Of a DNA stretch of 64,000 bases, positions 41,735 to 50,385 are shown piece after piece (within the stretch, counting starts at the first letter, position 1; each line of letters opens with the position of its first letter). A program made the translations under genes and the position numbers. The stretch is from Nocardia yamanashiensis NBRC 100130 (GTDB lineage Bacteria; Actinomycetota; Actinomycetes; Mycobacteriales; Mycobacteriaceae): NCBI RefSeq assembly GCF_001613325.1, contig NZ_BDCD01000023.1, positions 1 to 64,000 on the forward strand. Reading direction: 5' to 3'. The notes below the pieces were generated by a model that made no database searches, was not told the origin of the DNA, and saw only the letters and a list, made by a program, of their open reading frames with translations.

Positions 41735-43186
41735 CTAGGCGGATTCCGCGTCCGGATAGGCGAAGGTGACGGTGCGGGTCGCCGGGTCCGACACCGCCAG
41801 CACGACTTTCACGTGCTGACCTTCCGGCGGATTGCCGGTGCATTTGGCCAGTACCGGCGGATCGGCGATGAAGATCTCGGCCGGGCGGCTGCCATTGGCT
41901 TCGCGGACCACGATGGCGTCGAACCCGGTGTGCAGGCGCGGGGCGAGCACGGTCGCCTCGGTGAGGTCGATGCAGGCGCGTTCCACCTTGTTCGCGACGG
42001 CGTCGGCGCGCCGCATGGATTCGGTCACCGGGGCCAGGCCCTCGCGAACCCATTGCGGGACCGGGGCGTTCGCGCAGTGCGCCAGGCAGATCTCGGTGGC
42101 GTAGCGATCGGCCAGGCGGCGCAGCGGGGCGGTCACGTGCGCGTAGGGCGCGCCGATCCCGCTGTGCTGCACGGTGTCCGGCGCCTGACCGTTGAGGATG
42201 GTGTAGCTCGCGCCGCGCAGCAGGCCGGTGGCTTCGGACATGAGCACCAGTGCGGGCGGGGTATTGGGATCCAGGCCCGCCAGCATGCGCCCGGCGGAGA
42301 CGTCGGCGGGCCAGGCCACGCCGACCGCGGCGGCCGTGCGGCGCATGGATTCGATGGCGGCGGCGGGCGGCGGCGGCATGGTGCGCAGCAGGCCGATATG
42401 CTCCTCGCCCTTGCCGTCGAGCATGATTCGCGCCGCGCACATGCCGGTGAGCAGCGACACCTGCTCGTTCCAGTCGTCGGCGGCGGTGCGCGGTTCCAGC
42501 ACCAGCTGCCAGTGATCGACCCCGCCGGAACCGTTCTCGTCGCGGATCACGCTCTGCGAGGGCAGGCGCAGATTGATCGCCCCGCGCGCCAATCCGGATT
42601 CGATGCGCAGCCGCCCGAATTCGGGCAGGGCGGCAATGGAGGGATGCAGCCGCCCGGCCTCCGCGTCGGCCTGCACTCCCGCGTAATCGAGCCGCGCCCG
42701 GGAACGCACCAGGGCGCGCGTCACCGCATACGTTCGCGGTTCGGCCCGCTCATCCAATTCGATGGTCCACAATGCGGCCGGCCGATCCACTTCGGGCAGC
42801 AGGCTGGCGCGATCCTCGGACAGCACGTGCGGATGCAGCGGCACCGTACCGTCGGGAAAGTAGAAAGTCTGTCCGCGGACCAGGGATTCGCGCGCGAGTG
42901 CGCCATCGGTTCTCACGAAGGCGGCGACATCGGCGATCGCGTAATGCAACCGGAAGCCGTCGGGGGTTTTCTCCAGATGCAGCGCCTGGTCCAGATCCAT
43001 GGCGCCGGGTGGATCGATGGTGACCAGCGGAATATCACGCCGATCGAGCCGAGTACCCGCGAACTCGTCCACCGCGTCGCGGGCCTCGGAGACCGCCCCG
43101 GAGGGATACTCCGGGGCGAGTCCGAATTCGGTTCGGACGGCGCCGAAATCGACCGGCGCCGAAACGATCCGCTGATGTAGTTCCAC
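41735..43186 (-). CDS. RNB-domain exoribonuclease (RNase II family)
   Basis: This 483-residue RNB protein carries the active-site segment VTIDPPGAMDLDQALH (about 54-70), the set of aspartates that bind magnesium for 3'-5' RNA degradation. The central fold and RLADRYATEICLA follow. There is no clear cold-shock domain at the N-terminus, and a short tail with KCTGNPPEGQHVKVVLAV at the C-terminus suggests only a partial S1-like domain. It is a short actinobacterial RNB protein rather than RNase R. ATG start at 43186. Confidence 0.9.
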   Translation of the reverse strand: MELHQRIVSAPVDFGAVRTEFGLAPEYPSGAVSEARDAVDEFAGTRLDRRDIPLVTIDPPGAMDLDQALHLEKTPDGFRLHYAIADVAAFVRTDGALARESLVRGQTFYFPDGTVPLHPHVLSEDRASLLPEVDRPAALWTIELDERAEPRTYAVTRALVRSRARLDYAGVQADAEAGRLHPSIAALPEFGRLRIESGLARGAINLRLPSQSVIRDENGSGGVDHWQLVLEPRTAADDWNEQVSLLTGMCAARIMLDGKGEEHIGLLRTMPPPPAAAIESMRRTAAAVGVAWPADVSAGRMLAGLDPNTPPALVLMSEATGLLRGASYTILNGQAPDTVQHSGIGAPYAHVTAPLRRLADRYATEICLAHCANAPVPQWVREGLAPVTESMRRADAVANKVERACIDLTEATVLAPRLHTGFDAIVVREANGSRPAEIFIADPPVLAKCTGNPPEGQHVKVVLAVSDPATRTVTFAYPDAESA

Positions 43187-43201
43187 GAGTGGAAGCTACT
43201 C

Positions 43202-43528
43202 CTACTGCAGCGCCAGCATGGTGCCGTTCAACGTGTCGAACGGACCATAGACGGTGAAGACGACCCGGCCCTCGGGGTACTGCGACGACAACGCCGCCGC
43301 GGAATCCAGCGCCTGTCCGAACGAGGCGGCCGAGGCGTGCGGCAGACCCGCGATCGCCTGCCCGATGTGGGAATTCGCCACCCACTGGGTGTCCGCCGGG
43401 GTGAGATCGACCTGCACCCCACCCGGCAGCGGGGTCACCGAGAACGCCGAAGCGGAACCGGCACCCAGCACAACGGAAGCAGCAGCGGCGAGGAGCGCAC
43501 CCGCTGCCAACTTGCGAGCAATTCGCAT
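43202..43528 (-). CDS. Small secreted protein of unknown function
   Basis: This 108-residue protein has a Sec signal peptide (RIARKLAAGALLAAAASVVLGAGS, cleavage after SASA). The mature portion (about 80 residues) begins FSVTPLPGGVQVDLTP and has no cysteines. Small Nocardia exported proteins of this sort are common, but no domain is recognisable. It lies 15 nt upstream of the RNB gene on the same strand, so the two may be co-transcribed. Confidence 0.72.
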   Translation of the reverse strand: MRIARKLAAGALLAAAASVVLGAGSASAFSVTPLPGGVQVDLTPADTQWVANSHIGQAIAGLPHASAASFGQALDSAAALSSQYPEGRVVFTVYGPFDTLNGTMLALQ

Positions 43529-43806
43529 TTAGACGAGACCTGCTTTCCGACGATTGTTGAAGCCCTTCGCCCGTTGCCCGTGCGCAACGGAACTTTCCAA
43601 CGCGCAACACTTTATGACGCCGATCACGTTCGGGGCTAGTTCCGAGTAGATCGCCAGCTCGACACGCCGTGCCGCGCCGATACACGCCAAGTGACGCGCC
43701 GCTATTGTCATCCAACCCGGCGGTCTGCGCACACCGGGACGCGAGCGGTGTCGGTCACGCCGCCCGGAATGGCGATAGCTGCTGGTACTTCGGTGATGCG
43801 CGACGG

Positions 43807-43911
43807 CTATCGATCGCGCAGGCCGCCCGGGAGCGCGGCGGACAGGAATTTGAGCAGATAGGCGATGGCGAAAAGCACCAGTACCGCCAGGGGCTGGATC
43901 AGCAGGGACAT
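43807..43911 (-). CDS. 34-residue membrane microprotein downstream of slipin
   Basis: MSLLIQPLAVLVLFAIAYLL begins a 34-residue protein made almost wholly of one membrane helix, ending GLRDR. Its ATG is 10 nt after the slipin stop and has GAGG 8 nt upstream, so it should be translated from the same message. It is too small for most gene finders. It may be a regulatory partner of the slipin in the membrane, by analogy with slipin-associated NfeD proteins, though it is not NfeD. Confidence 0.6.
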   Translation of the reverse strand: MSLLIQPLAVLVLFAIAYLLKFLSAALPGGLRDR

Positions 43912-43921
43912 CGTCCCGTCC

Positions 43922-44734
43922 TCATCTTTCGTCGGACTGTTCTTCTTCGGGGGGCGCGGCGGCGGCGCCGGCGTCGCGCGGATGGTCCAGGAAACGCAGT
44001 AGTTCCACCGGGAACGGCAGCACCAGCGTCGAATTCTTTTCCGCCGCAACCTGGACCACGGTTTCCAGGAAGCGCAATTGCAGCGCGGCCGGCGCTTCGG
44101 CCATGCGCGCGCCCGCTTCGGCGAGCTTCTCCGAGGCCTGGAGTTCGCCTTCGGCGGAGATGACGCGGGCGCGGCGTTCGCGTTCGGCTTCGGCCTGGCG
44201 CGACATGGAGCGCTTCATCGAATCCGGCAGCGCCACATCCTTGATCTCCACCCGGTCGATGTGCACGCCCCAGCCGAGTGCGGGGCTGTCGATCATCAAT
44301 TCCAGGCCCTTGTTGAGCTGTTCGCGATTGGAGAGCAGATCGTCGAGTTCGCTCTTGCCGATGACGGAGCGCAACGAGGTCTGCGCGACCTGACCGACGG
44401 CGAACAGATAGTTCTCCACCTCCACCACGGCGCGCACCGGATCGATCACCCGGAAATACACCACGGCGTCCACCCGGACGGTCACATTGTCGCGGGTGAT
44501 GCCTTCCTGCGCGGGCACCGGCATGGTGACGACCTGCATGGAGACTTTCTCCATCCGGTCCACGCCGGGAATCAGCATGCGCAGTCCCGGATCGCGCACG
44601 GCGCGCACCCGGCCGAGCCGGAATACCAGTCCGCGTTCGTATTGGGCGACCACCCGAATCGAAGCCAATGTCACCACGGCGGCCGTGACGACGAGAACCG
44701 CCAGTACGGCGAGAAGGGCAAACAGAACGTCCAT
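43922..44734 (-). CDS. Slipin (SPFH/Band 7 membrane protein)
   Basis: This 270-residue protein has one N-terminal membrane helix (about 3-25) followed by the SPFH domain: QYERGLVFRLGRVR (31-44), RDPGLRMLIPGVDR and TRDNVTVRVDAVVYFRV. A helical coiled-coil region rich in Ala/Glu/Arg (AEAERERRARVISAEGE) ends the domain. Slipins scaffold membrane microdomains and often guard partner proteins. I chose ATG 44734 since the upstream in-frame ATGs give a longer tail not seen in slipins. A 34-aa membrane protein follows. Confidence 0.92.
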   Translation of the reverse strand: MDVLFALLAVLAVLVVTAAVVTLASIRVVAQYERGLVFRLGRVRAVRDPGLRMLIPGVDRMEKVSMQVVTMPVPAQEGITRDNVTVRVDAVVYFRVIDPVRAVVEVENYLFAVGQVAQTSLRSVIGKSELDDLLSNREQLNKGLELMIDSPALGWGVHIDRVEIKDVALPDSMKRSMSRQAEAERERRARVISAEGELQASEKLAEAGARMAEAPAALQLRFLETVVQVAAEKNSTLVLPFPVELLRFLDHPRDAGAAAAPPEEEQSDER

Positions 44735-44824
44735 TGTTCGCTCCGCGAATATGCTGCGGTGCCACGGACATCCGTCCATGACCGATATCCATTCTGGCAC
44801 CGCGGCACCCCCCGTGGACAGGGG

Positions 44825-45242
<418 letters not shown>

Positions 45243-45253
45243 GGCCACCAAGG

Positions 45254-45268
45254 TACCGTAATGGGCCA
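45254..45268 (+). promoter_or_regulatory. -10-like box for leaderless hydrolase start, abutting rnpB
   Basis: TACCGT (45254-45259) lies 8 nt before ATG 45268. The 5' end of rnpB is only 25 nt from that ATG, on the other strand, so the two divergent promoters must overlap each other and the neighbouring gene. Confidence 0.35.
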
Positions 45269-46155
45269 TGGAGCGTGTCGAGGTGGGGTTCTCTTCGGGT
45301 GGCGAGCAGTGCGCGGGCTGGCTGTATCTCCCGGATGGACCGGCTCGCCCGCGGCCGTTGGTGGTCATGGGGCACGGGCTGGGGGCGGACCGGGAAATGG
45401 GGTTGGATCGCTATGCGCGGCGCTTCGCGGCGGCGGGCATGGCGGCGCTGGTCTTCGACTACCGGCATTTCGGGGCCAGTACGGGTGAACCCCGGCAGTT
45501 GATCCATATCGGGCGGCAGCGCGAGGACTGGCATGCCGCGATCGCGTACGCGCGCACCGTGCGGGGCATCGACGCCACTCGAATCGCACTGTGGGGCAGT
45601 TCGTTCGGCGGCGGGCACGTGCTGTCGGTGGCGCCGGACGATCACTACATCGCCGCGGTGGTGGCGCAGTGCCCGTTCACCAGCGGGTGGTCCTCGGCCA
45701 TGGCGAAGGGGCCGATCAGCCTCACCAAGACCGGGGCTATCGCCTTGACCGACAAGGTGTTCGGGTCGCTGTTCGGGCGGCCGATCCAGGCGCGGCTGGC
45801 GGGTAAGAAGCACTCCGCCGCGTTGATGAGCGCCGCCGACGTGCCCGACGGATTCGGCCGTCTCGCAGAGGAATCCAGCCAGTATCGGCCGAAAGTGCCT
45901 GCCCGCATCGGGTTGTCGGCGCTGTTCGACTCCCCCGCCCGCCGCGTCAAGGACATCAAAGCGCCGGTGTTCTACGCCGTCTGCGATCAGGACTCGGTCG
46001 CGCCCGCCGGCCCCACACTGAAGGCCGCCGAGCGCACCAAGCACGCGACGGTGCGCCGCTACCCGATCGGGCATTTCGACATCTACTTCGACGACTGGTT
46101 CGAGAAAGCCGTCTACGACCAGATCGAGTTCCTCACCGCAACTCTGCGGCCCTGA
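45268..46155 (+). CDS. Alpha/beta hydrolase (dienelactone hydrolase/DUF-like)
   Basis: This 295-residue hydrolase has GHGLGADREMGL at the oxyanion position, the nucleophile serine in WGSSFGGGHVL, an Asp in CDQDSVAP and His in YPIGHFDIYF. It resembles the serine hydrolases with an extended lid found in mycobacteria next to the RNase H-phosphatase gene. No signal peptide. Substrate unknown. Start ATG 45268 has no Shine-Dalgarno but has a -10-like box, so a leaderless message is likely. Ends 3 nt from the convergent RNase H gene. Confidence 0.86.
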   Translation: MERVEVGFSSGGEQCAGWLYLPDGPARPRPLVVMGHGLGADREMGLDRYARRFAAAGMAALVFDYRHFGASTGEPRQLIHIGRQREDWHAAIAYARTVRGIDATRIALWGSSFGGGHVLSVAPDDHYIAAVVAQCPFTSGWSSAMAKGPISLTKTGAIALTDKVFGSLFGRPIQARLAGKKHSAALMSAADVPDGFGRLAEESSQYRPKVPARIGLSALFDSPARRVKDIKAPVFYAVCDQDSVAPAGPTLKAAERTKHATVRRYPIGHFDIYFDDWFEKAVYDQIEFLTATLRP

Positions 46156-46158
46156 GGA

Positions 46159-47454
46159 TCACAGGTACGAGGTGTCGTTGACCAAGCGCACCGAAGATCC
46201 GCCGTCCGGATAGAACTCGGCGATGGACAGCGACGCCAGATCCAGGTGCAGGCGGTACAGCAGCGACGGGCCGACACCCAGGGCGAGCTGCAGCAGCGTC
46301 TTGATCGGCGTCACATGGCTCACCACAAGCACATTCGCGCCGGGGTACAGCGCCACCAGATCGCGCCGTACGCCTTCGATCCGCTCCCGCACCTGATCGA
46401 AGCTCTCCCCACCCGGCGCGGGCAGCGACGGATCGCCCAGCCATCGCGAATGCAGCTCCGGATCCCGCTGCTGCGCCTCGGCGAACGTAAGCCCTTCCCA
46501 CGCACCGAAATCCGTCTCGATCAGCCCGTCGAGCACCCGCACCGGCACTCCCAGCGCCCGCCCGGCCGCCTCCGCCGTCTCCCGCGCCCGCCCCAGCGGC
46601 GAGCACACGATCGCCGCGATATCCCCCTTGGCCGCAAGGTTTTCCGCCGCCCGCGCCGCCTGCTGCCGCCCGAGCTCGGTCAACGGCGGATTCCCGCGCC
46701 CCGAATACCGCCGCTGCACCGACAGTTCCGTCTGCCCGTGGCGGAGCAGCAGCAGTCGCGTCGGCCGCCCGATCGCCCCGGTCCAGCCGGGCGCGGCAGT
46801 GGCGGACACGGCCGCACCCCGGCCTTCGGTGGCAACGGGATTCGAGGTGGCCGCGCCGACCACCGGATCCTCGCTCGGCAGTGATGACGCCGACGCACCC
46901 GCCGCGCCGGCCGACTGCCCATACAGACTGTCATCCCGCGACATCGCACCGGCCGAGGTGGTCTCGGCGCGGACGGCGTCGTCCCGCGTCGTCGTACCGG
47001 CCGGGGCGGGCGACTCCGCGCGCAGGGCGTCGCGGACCTCCCCGACCACTCCGGCATCGTCCATCGCTTCGTTGGCCAGCTTGTCGGCGTGCGAATTCTG
47101 TTTGCGCGGAATCCATTCGAAGGTGACGCGGTCGAAGCCGGCGACCAGCTGCCGGGCGCGTTCGGCCAGCGGGATCATGGCCGGGTGTTTGACCTGCCAG
47201 CGGCCGGACATCTGCTCGACGACCAGTTTGGAGTCCATGCGGGCCGCGACTTCGCGGGCGCCGAGTTCGGCGGCGGCTTCCAAACCCGCGATCAGGCCGC
47301 GGTATTCGGCGACATTGTTGGTGGCGACGCCGAGGAATTCCTTGCGTTCGGCCAGCACCGCGAGCCGTCCGGCATCCCACACCACCGCGCCGTACCCGGC
47401 GGGCCCCGGATTGCCGCGCGATCCGCCGTCGGCTTCGACGATCACCTTGTCCAC
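46159..47454 (-). CDS. Bifunctional RNase HI / acid phosphatase (Rv2228c type)
   Basis: This 431-residue fusion has an RNase H domain of about 140 residues with active-site D9 (VEADGGS), E50 (NVAEYRG), D74 (RMDSKL) and D124 (SHADKLAN), then a long low-complexity linker (about 140-228), then a histidine phosphatase domain starting RLLLLRHGQTELS (RHG 238-240). In M. tuberculosis this enzyme digests RNA-DNA hybrids and has alpha-ribazole phosphatase (CobC) activity. The linker here is unusually long and rich in Ala/Ser/Thr/Asp. Start GTG at 47454; GGAGGG lies 10 nt upstream. Confidence 0.94.
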   Translation of the reverse strand: MDKVIVEADGGSRGNPGPAGYGAVVWDAGRLAVLAERKEFLGVATNNVAEYRGLIAGLEAAAELGAREVAARMDSKLVVEQMSGRWQVKHPAMIPLAERARQLVAGFDRVTFEWIPRKQNSHADKLANEAMDDAGVVGEVRDALRAESPAPAGTTTRDDAVRAETTSAGAMSRDDSLYGQSAGAAGASASSLPSEDPVVGAATSNPVATEGRGAAVSATAAPGWTGAIGRPTRLLLLRHGQTELSVQRRYSGRGNPPLTELGRQQAARAAENLAAKGDIAAIVCSPLGRARETAEAAGRALGVPVRVLDGLIETDFGAWEGLTFAEAQQRDPELHSRWLGDPSLPAPGGESFDQVRERIEGVRRDLVALYPGANVLVVSHVTPIKTLLQLALGVGPSLLYRLHLDLASLSIAEFYPDGGSSVRLVNDTSYL

Positions 47455-47479
47455 CGCAGTTACCCTCCAGACATGGAAA

Positions 47480-47501
47480 ACGGCCCGCGGTCGCGGGCCG
47501 T
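47480..47501 (-). terminator. Terminator of the zinc-ribbon gene
   Basis: ACGGCCCGCG (47480-47489) pairs with 47492-47501. On the minus strand the stem is followed by TTTTCC. It separates the zinc-ribbon gene from the RNase H gene, though read-through or an internal promoter is possible. Confidence 0.75.
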
Positions 47502-47539
47502 CGATTTCCGGCAATGCCCGCTCAGCGCGCGGGCGGCAC

Positions 47540-48277
47540 TCAGAGCCCCGACTGCTTGGTGCGCACCAGGATCGCGCTGCATTCGGGGCAGCGCACCACC
47601 ACGTCGGGCGCGGTCTGGGTGATGCGGGAGATCTCCCCGCGATCGAGTTCGATACGGCAGGCGCCGCAGCGGCGCGCCTGCAACAGCGCCGCGCCCACAC
47701 CGTAATTGGTGCGCTGCTTGTCGTAGGTGGCGAGCAGGTCGGCCGGGAACAGGCGGGTCAGCGCCTCCCGGTCCGAGACGCAACGCTGCTGTGCCACATC
47801 GAGATCGGCGACCGCGGCGTCGCGACGCCGCTCGGCATCCACCAGATCGGTTTCCGCGCGGTCGAGGTTCGCGCCCGCGTGATCGTGGTCGGCGGCCGCG
47901 GCCTCGCGCCGCTCCATCACCTCGATCAGATCGTCTTCCAGCACCTTGCGGCGGCGCTCCAGGCTGGCCAGTTCGTGCTGCAGCTCCGAGAGCTGCTTGG
48001 CGTTGACCGTGCCGGCGGTGAGCAGGCCGCGGTCGCGCTCCTCGCGCTTGCGCACCGCGTCGATCTCGCCTTCCAGCTTGCGGATATCGCGATCCAGATC
48101 GTCGATCAGGATCTCGACCTTGACCGCGGCGTCCTTGCGCGTGGTCCGCTCCGCCTCCAGGTCCGTCACCTGCTGCTGCTCCGGCAGCACCTTCCGGCGA
48201 TGCTCGATCCGCGTCAACTCGGCGTCGACAGCGGCGAGGTCGAGCAGCTTGGCCTGGATCGATGGTTCGGCATTCAA
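47540..48277 (-). CDS. Zinc-ribbon coiled-coil protein (Rv2229c type)
   Basis: This 245-residue protein has a long coiled coil (residues about 15-170, rich in Arg/Glu/Asp/Leu heptads) followed by a C-terminal zinc ribbon (CGACRIEL and CPECSAI, two Cys pairs). The C4-type zinc ribbon family is of unknown function, and the gene is conserved beside the RNase H/CobC gene in the mycobacterial group. I chose a TTG start at 48277 (MNAEPSIQAKL), preceded by GGAG; the ATG at 48361 adds a stretch that runs into the upstream OsmC promoter region. Confidence 0.87.
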   Translation of the reverse strand: MNAEPSIQAKLLDLAAVDAELTRIEHRRKVLPEQQQVTDLEAERTTRKDAAVKVEILIDDLDRDIRKLEGEIDAVRKREERDRGLLTAGTVNAKQLSELQHELASLERRRKVLEDDLIEVMERREAAAADHDHAGANLDRAETDLVDAERRRDAAVADLDVAQQRCVSDREALTRLFPADLLATYDKQRTNYGVGAALLQARRCGACRIELDRGEISRITQTAPDVVVRCPECSAILVRTKQSGL

Positions 48278-48444
48278 CGCGGAAGGTCTCCTGGACGCTA
48301 TGGACGGTTCAAGACTCCCACCGTACCCGCCTCCGCGCCCCCGATTACCCAACCCCGGCACAACCAGCGGTTTTACTCACAATCCCGCCCCCGGCCGCCG
48401 AATTTCCCGGGCTTTCCCCCGCCGCCGTATGGGATGGTCGGACC

Positions 48445-48888
48445 ATGGCTGAACATGTCTACGAGATCTCGGTCACCTGGTCCGGCGCGACCACCGGCTA
48501 TCGCGACTACTCCCGCAACCACCTGCTGCTGACCGCGGGCCCACCCCCCATCGAAGCCAGCGCCGACCCGGTGGTCGGCCGCGGCGACGGCACCCGCTGG
48601 AACCCCGAACAGCTCCTGGTCGCCTCCCTCGCCGACTGCCACATGCTCTGGTACCTGCACCTGTGCGTCGACGCGGGCGTAGTGGTCACCGACTACCGCG
48701 ACGACGCGGTGGGCGTCATGGACAACATCCGCTTCCAGCACGTCACCCTCCGCCCACGAGTGACGGTCACCGAGCCGAGCATGGTCGCCCCCGCCGAGCA
48801 ACTGCACGCCGAAGCACACAAGAAGTGCTTCATCGCCAACTCCGTCAACTTCCCGGTCGGTCACGAGCCGGTGATCGTGGTCGGCTAG
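48445..48888 (+). CDS. OsmC/Ohr-family peroxide-detoxifying protein
   Basis: This 147-residue protein has the OsmC fold. The two reactive cysteines lie in SLADCHMLWYL (about residue 60) and KKCFIANSV (about 128), the usual redox pair used to reduce organic hydroperoxides. The subgroup is OsmC/YhfA-like rather than Ohr by its long N-terminal loop. ATG at 48445; the frame is open upstream but no other start fits. Single gene. Confidence 0.88.
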   Translation: MAEHVYEISVTWSGATTGYRDYSRNHLLLTAGPPPIEASADPVVGRGDGTRWNPEQLLVASLADCHMLWYLHLCVDAGVVVTDYRDDAVGVMDNIRFQHVTLRPRVTVTEPSMVAPAEQLHAEAHKKCFIANSVNFPVGHEPVIVVG

Positions 48889-48969
48889 GGGTGGTGGCCT
48901 TTTGCTCCACTTTCCTGCGAATTCGTCGGTTTTCTGCCGAATCCTGCCGATAGTGGAGCAAAAAGCTCA

Positions 48970-50097
48970 TCAACAGTCCGCGGCGCCGATCGTCCACGGG
49001 TCGGTACGCAGCGCGGACACGCGCGTGTCGATGCCGGGGAGGGCGGCGCGTACCACCCCTTCCGCCTGTGCGCACCAAGGGAATTCGGTGGCCCAGTGGG
49101 CGGCGTCGATCAAGGCGGGGCCGCCGGCGCGGAGGTGTTCGTCGGCGGGGTGATGGCGCAGGTCGGAGGTGACATAGGCGTCGACGCCCAGGCGGGCGAC
49201 CTTGCCGAGGTAGGAGTCGCCGGCGCCGCCGCAGACCGCGACGGTTTGGATGATGCGGTCGGGGTCGCCTGCCGCGCGGACGCCCCAGGTGGTGGTGGGG
49301 AGGCCCTTGCGGACTCGGGCGGTGAACTCGCGCAAGGTTTCCGGGGCGGGGAGTTCGCCGACGCGGCCGATGCCGAGGGTGGAGGGCAGTGGGGCGGGTT
49401 CGGTGACGTGGTAGGCGGGGACCTCGTAGGGGTGGGAGTCGCGCAGGGCGGTCAGGACCGCGGCGCGGCGGGACGGCGGGGCGACCAGTTCGATGCGGTC
49501 TTCGTCGAGTTGCCGCAGTTCGCCGACGGTGCCGAGGGCCGGGTTCGAGCCGTCCAGGGGGCGGTATTGCCCGGTGCCGGATACCTGCCACGAGCTGTCG
49601 GAGTAATTGGCGGCCGATCCGGCGCCGGCGGCGAACAGCGCGGTCAGCACGGTCTCGGTGTGGGTGCGTGGCACCAGCACCACCCAATTGTCCAGCGCGG
49701 CCAGGGGTTTGGGGTCCAGGGGGCCGGTGACCGTCAGGCCGATGGCGTGCGCGAGCGCGTCGGAGACGCCGGGGTCGGCGGAGTCGGCATTGGTGTGTGC
49801 GGTGAACAGCGCGCACCCGGACCGGATCAGCTTGTGCAGCAGCGCACCCTTGGGCGTGGACGCCGCCACGGTATCGACCCCGCGCAGCAGCAGCGGATGA
49901 TGCACCACCAATGCCTGTGCGCCCCAAGCGATCGCCTCGTCCACCACGGCGGGCGTGGCATCGACCGCGAACAGCACCTTCGACACCGCGTCACCCGGAT
50001 CGCCGGCCACCAGGCCGACCGAATCCCACGACTCGGCCAGCCGCGGCGGATACGCCGCATCCAGCGCCGAGATCAGTTCCGCCAACCGCACCGTCAC
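48970..50097 (-). CDS. Nif3-like dinuclear metal-center protein (Rv2230c type)
   Basis: This 375-residue protein has the NIF3 metal-binding motifs ALVVHHPLLLRG (paired His), FTAHTNADSAD, and the C-terminal DLRHHPADEH and DAAHWATEF. Between them lies an inserted PII/CutA-like domain (about 130-230), as in the longer bacterial family members. It is a GTP cyclohydrolase I type 2-like protein in some databases, but no activity is proven. GTG 50097 is preceded by GGAGGAGG; a second GTG 6 nt on is the alternative. A repeat array lies just upstream. Confidence 0.92.
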   Translation of the reverse strand: MTVRLAELISALDAAYPPRLAESWDSVGLVAGDPGDAVSKVLFAVDATPAVVDEAIAWGAQALVVHHPLLLRGVDTVAASTPKGALLHKLIRSGCALFTAHTNADSADPGVSDALAHAIGLTVTGPLDPKPLAALDNWVVLVPRTHTETVLTALFAAGAGSAANYSDSSWQVSGTGQYRPLDGSNPALGTVGELRQLDEDRIELVAPPSRRAAVLTALRDSHPYEVPAYHVTEPAPLPSTLGIGRVGELPAPETLREFTARVRKGLPTTTWGVRAAGDPDRIIQTVAVCGGAGDSYLGKVARLGVDAYVTSDLRHHPADEHLRAGGPALIDAAHWATEFPWCAQAEGVVRAALPGIDTRVSALRTDPWTIGAADC

Positions 50098-50157
50098 CGA
50101 GCCTCCTCCACACCGTGTCGACGGCACCGCTCCCGATGCCCTGCCAACCCCGCCCCG

Positions 50158-50385
50158 CTGCCGCCGGACGAGCTCGGGTCCCGCTTCCGGAACCCCGTTC
50201 GCACCTATCCCGATGCCCTGCCGTAATCGTCGCCGTCCCACTGCCGCCGGACGAGCTCGGGTCCCGCATGCGGAACCTCGTTCACACCTATCGCGATGCC
50301 CTGTCGTAATCGTCGCAGTCCCGTTCCTGGTGGACGGTCTCAGGTTCCGCTGCCGGAACCCGTGCGCACCTTCTCATAATCCGAC
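50158..50385. repeat. 83-bp tandem repeats between Nif3 and CobC-like genes
   Basis: Two full copies (50158-50240 and 50241-50323) differ at 8 of 83 positions and are exactly adjacent. A diverged partial copy (about 50324-50385) runs into the last codons of the CobC-like gene. A fragment of the unit (TCCCGATGCCCTGCC) also lies before copy one, at 50131-50145. Copies share CTGCCGCCGGACGAGCTCGG. No coding function or transposon features are seen. It may form part of a transcript leader for the Nif3 gene. Confidence 0.85.

Noticed and set aside
50097..50373. CRISPR-like array at the 83-bp repeats
   Set aside because: The copies are directly adjacent with no spacers and there are no cas genes, so this is a tandem repeat.
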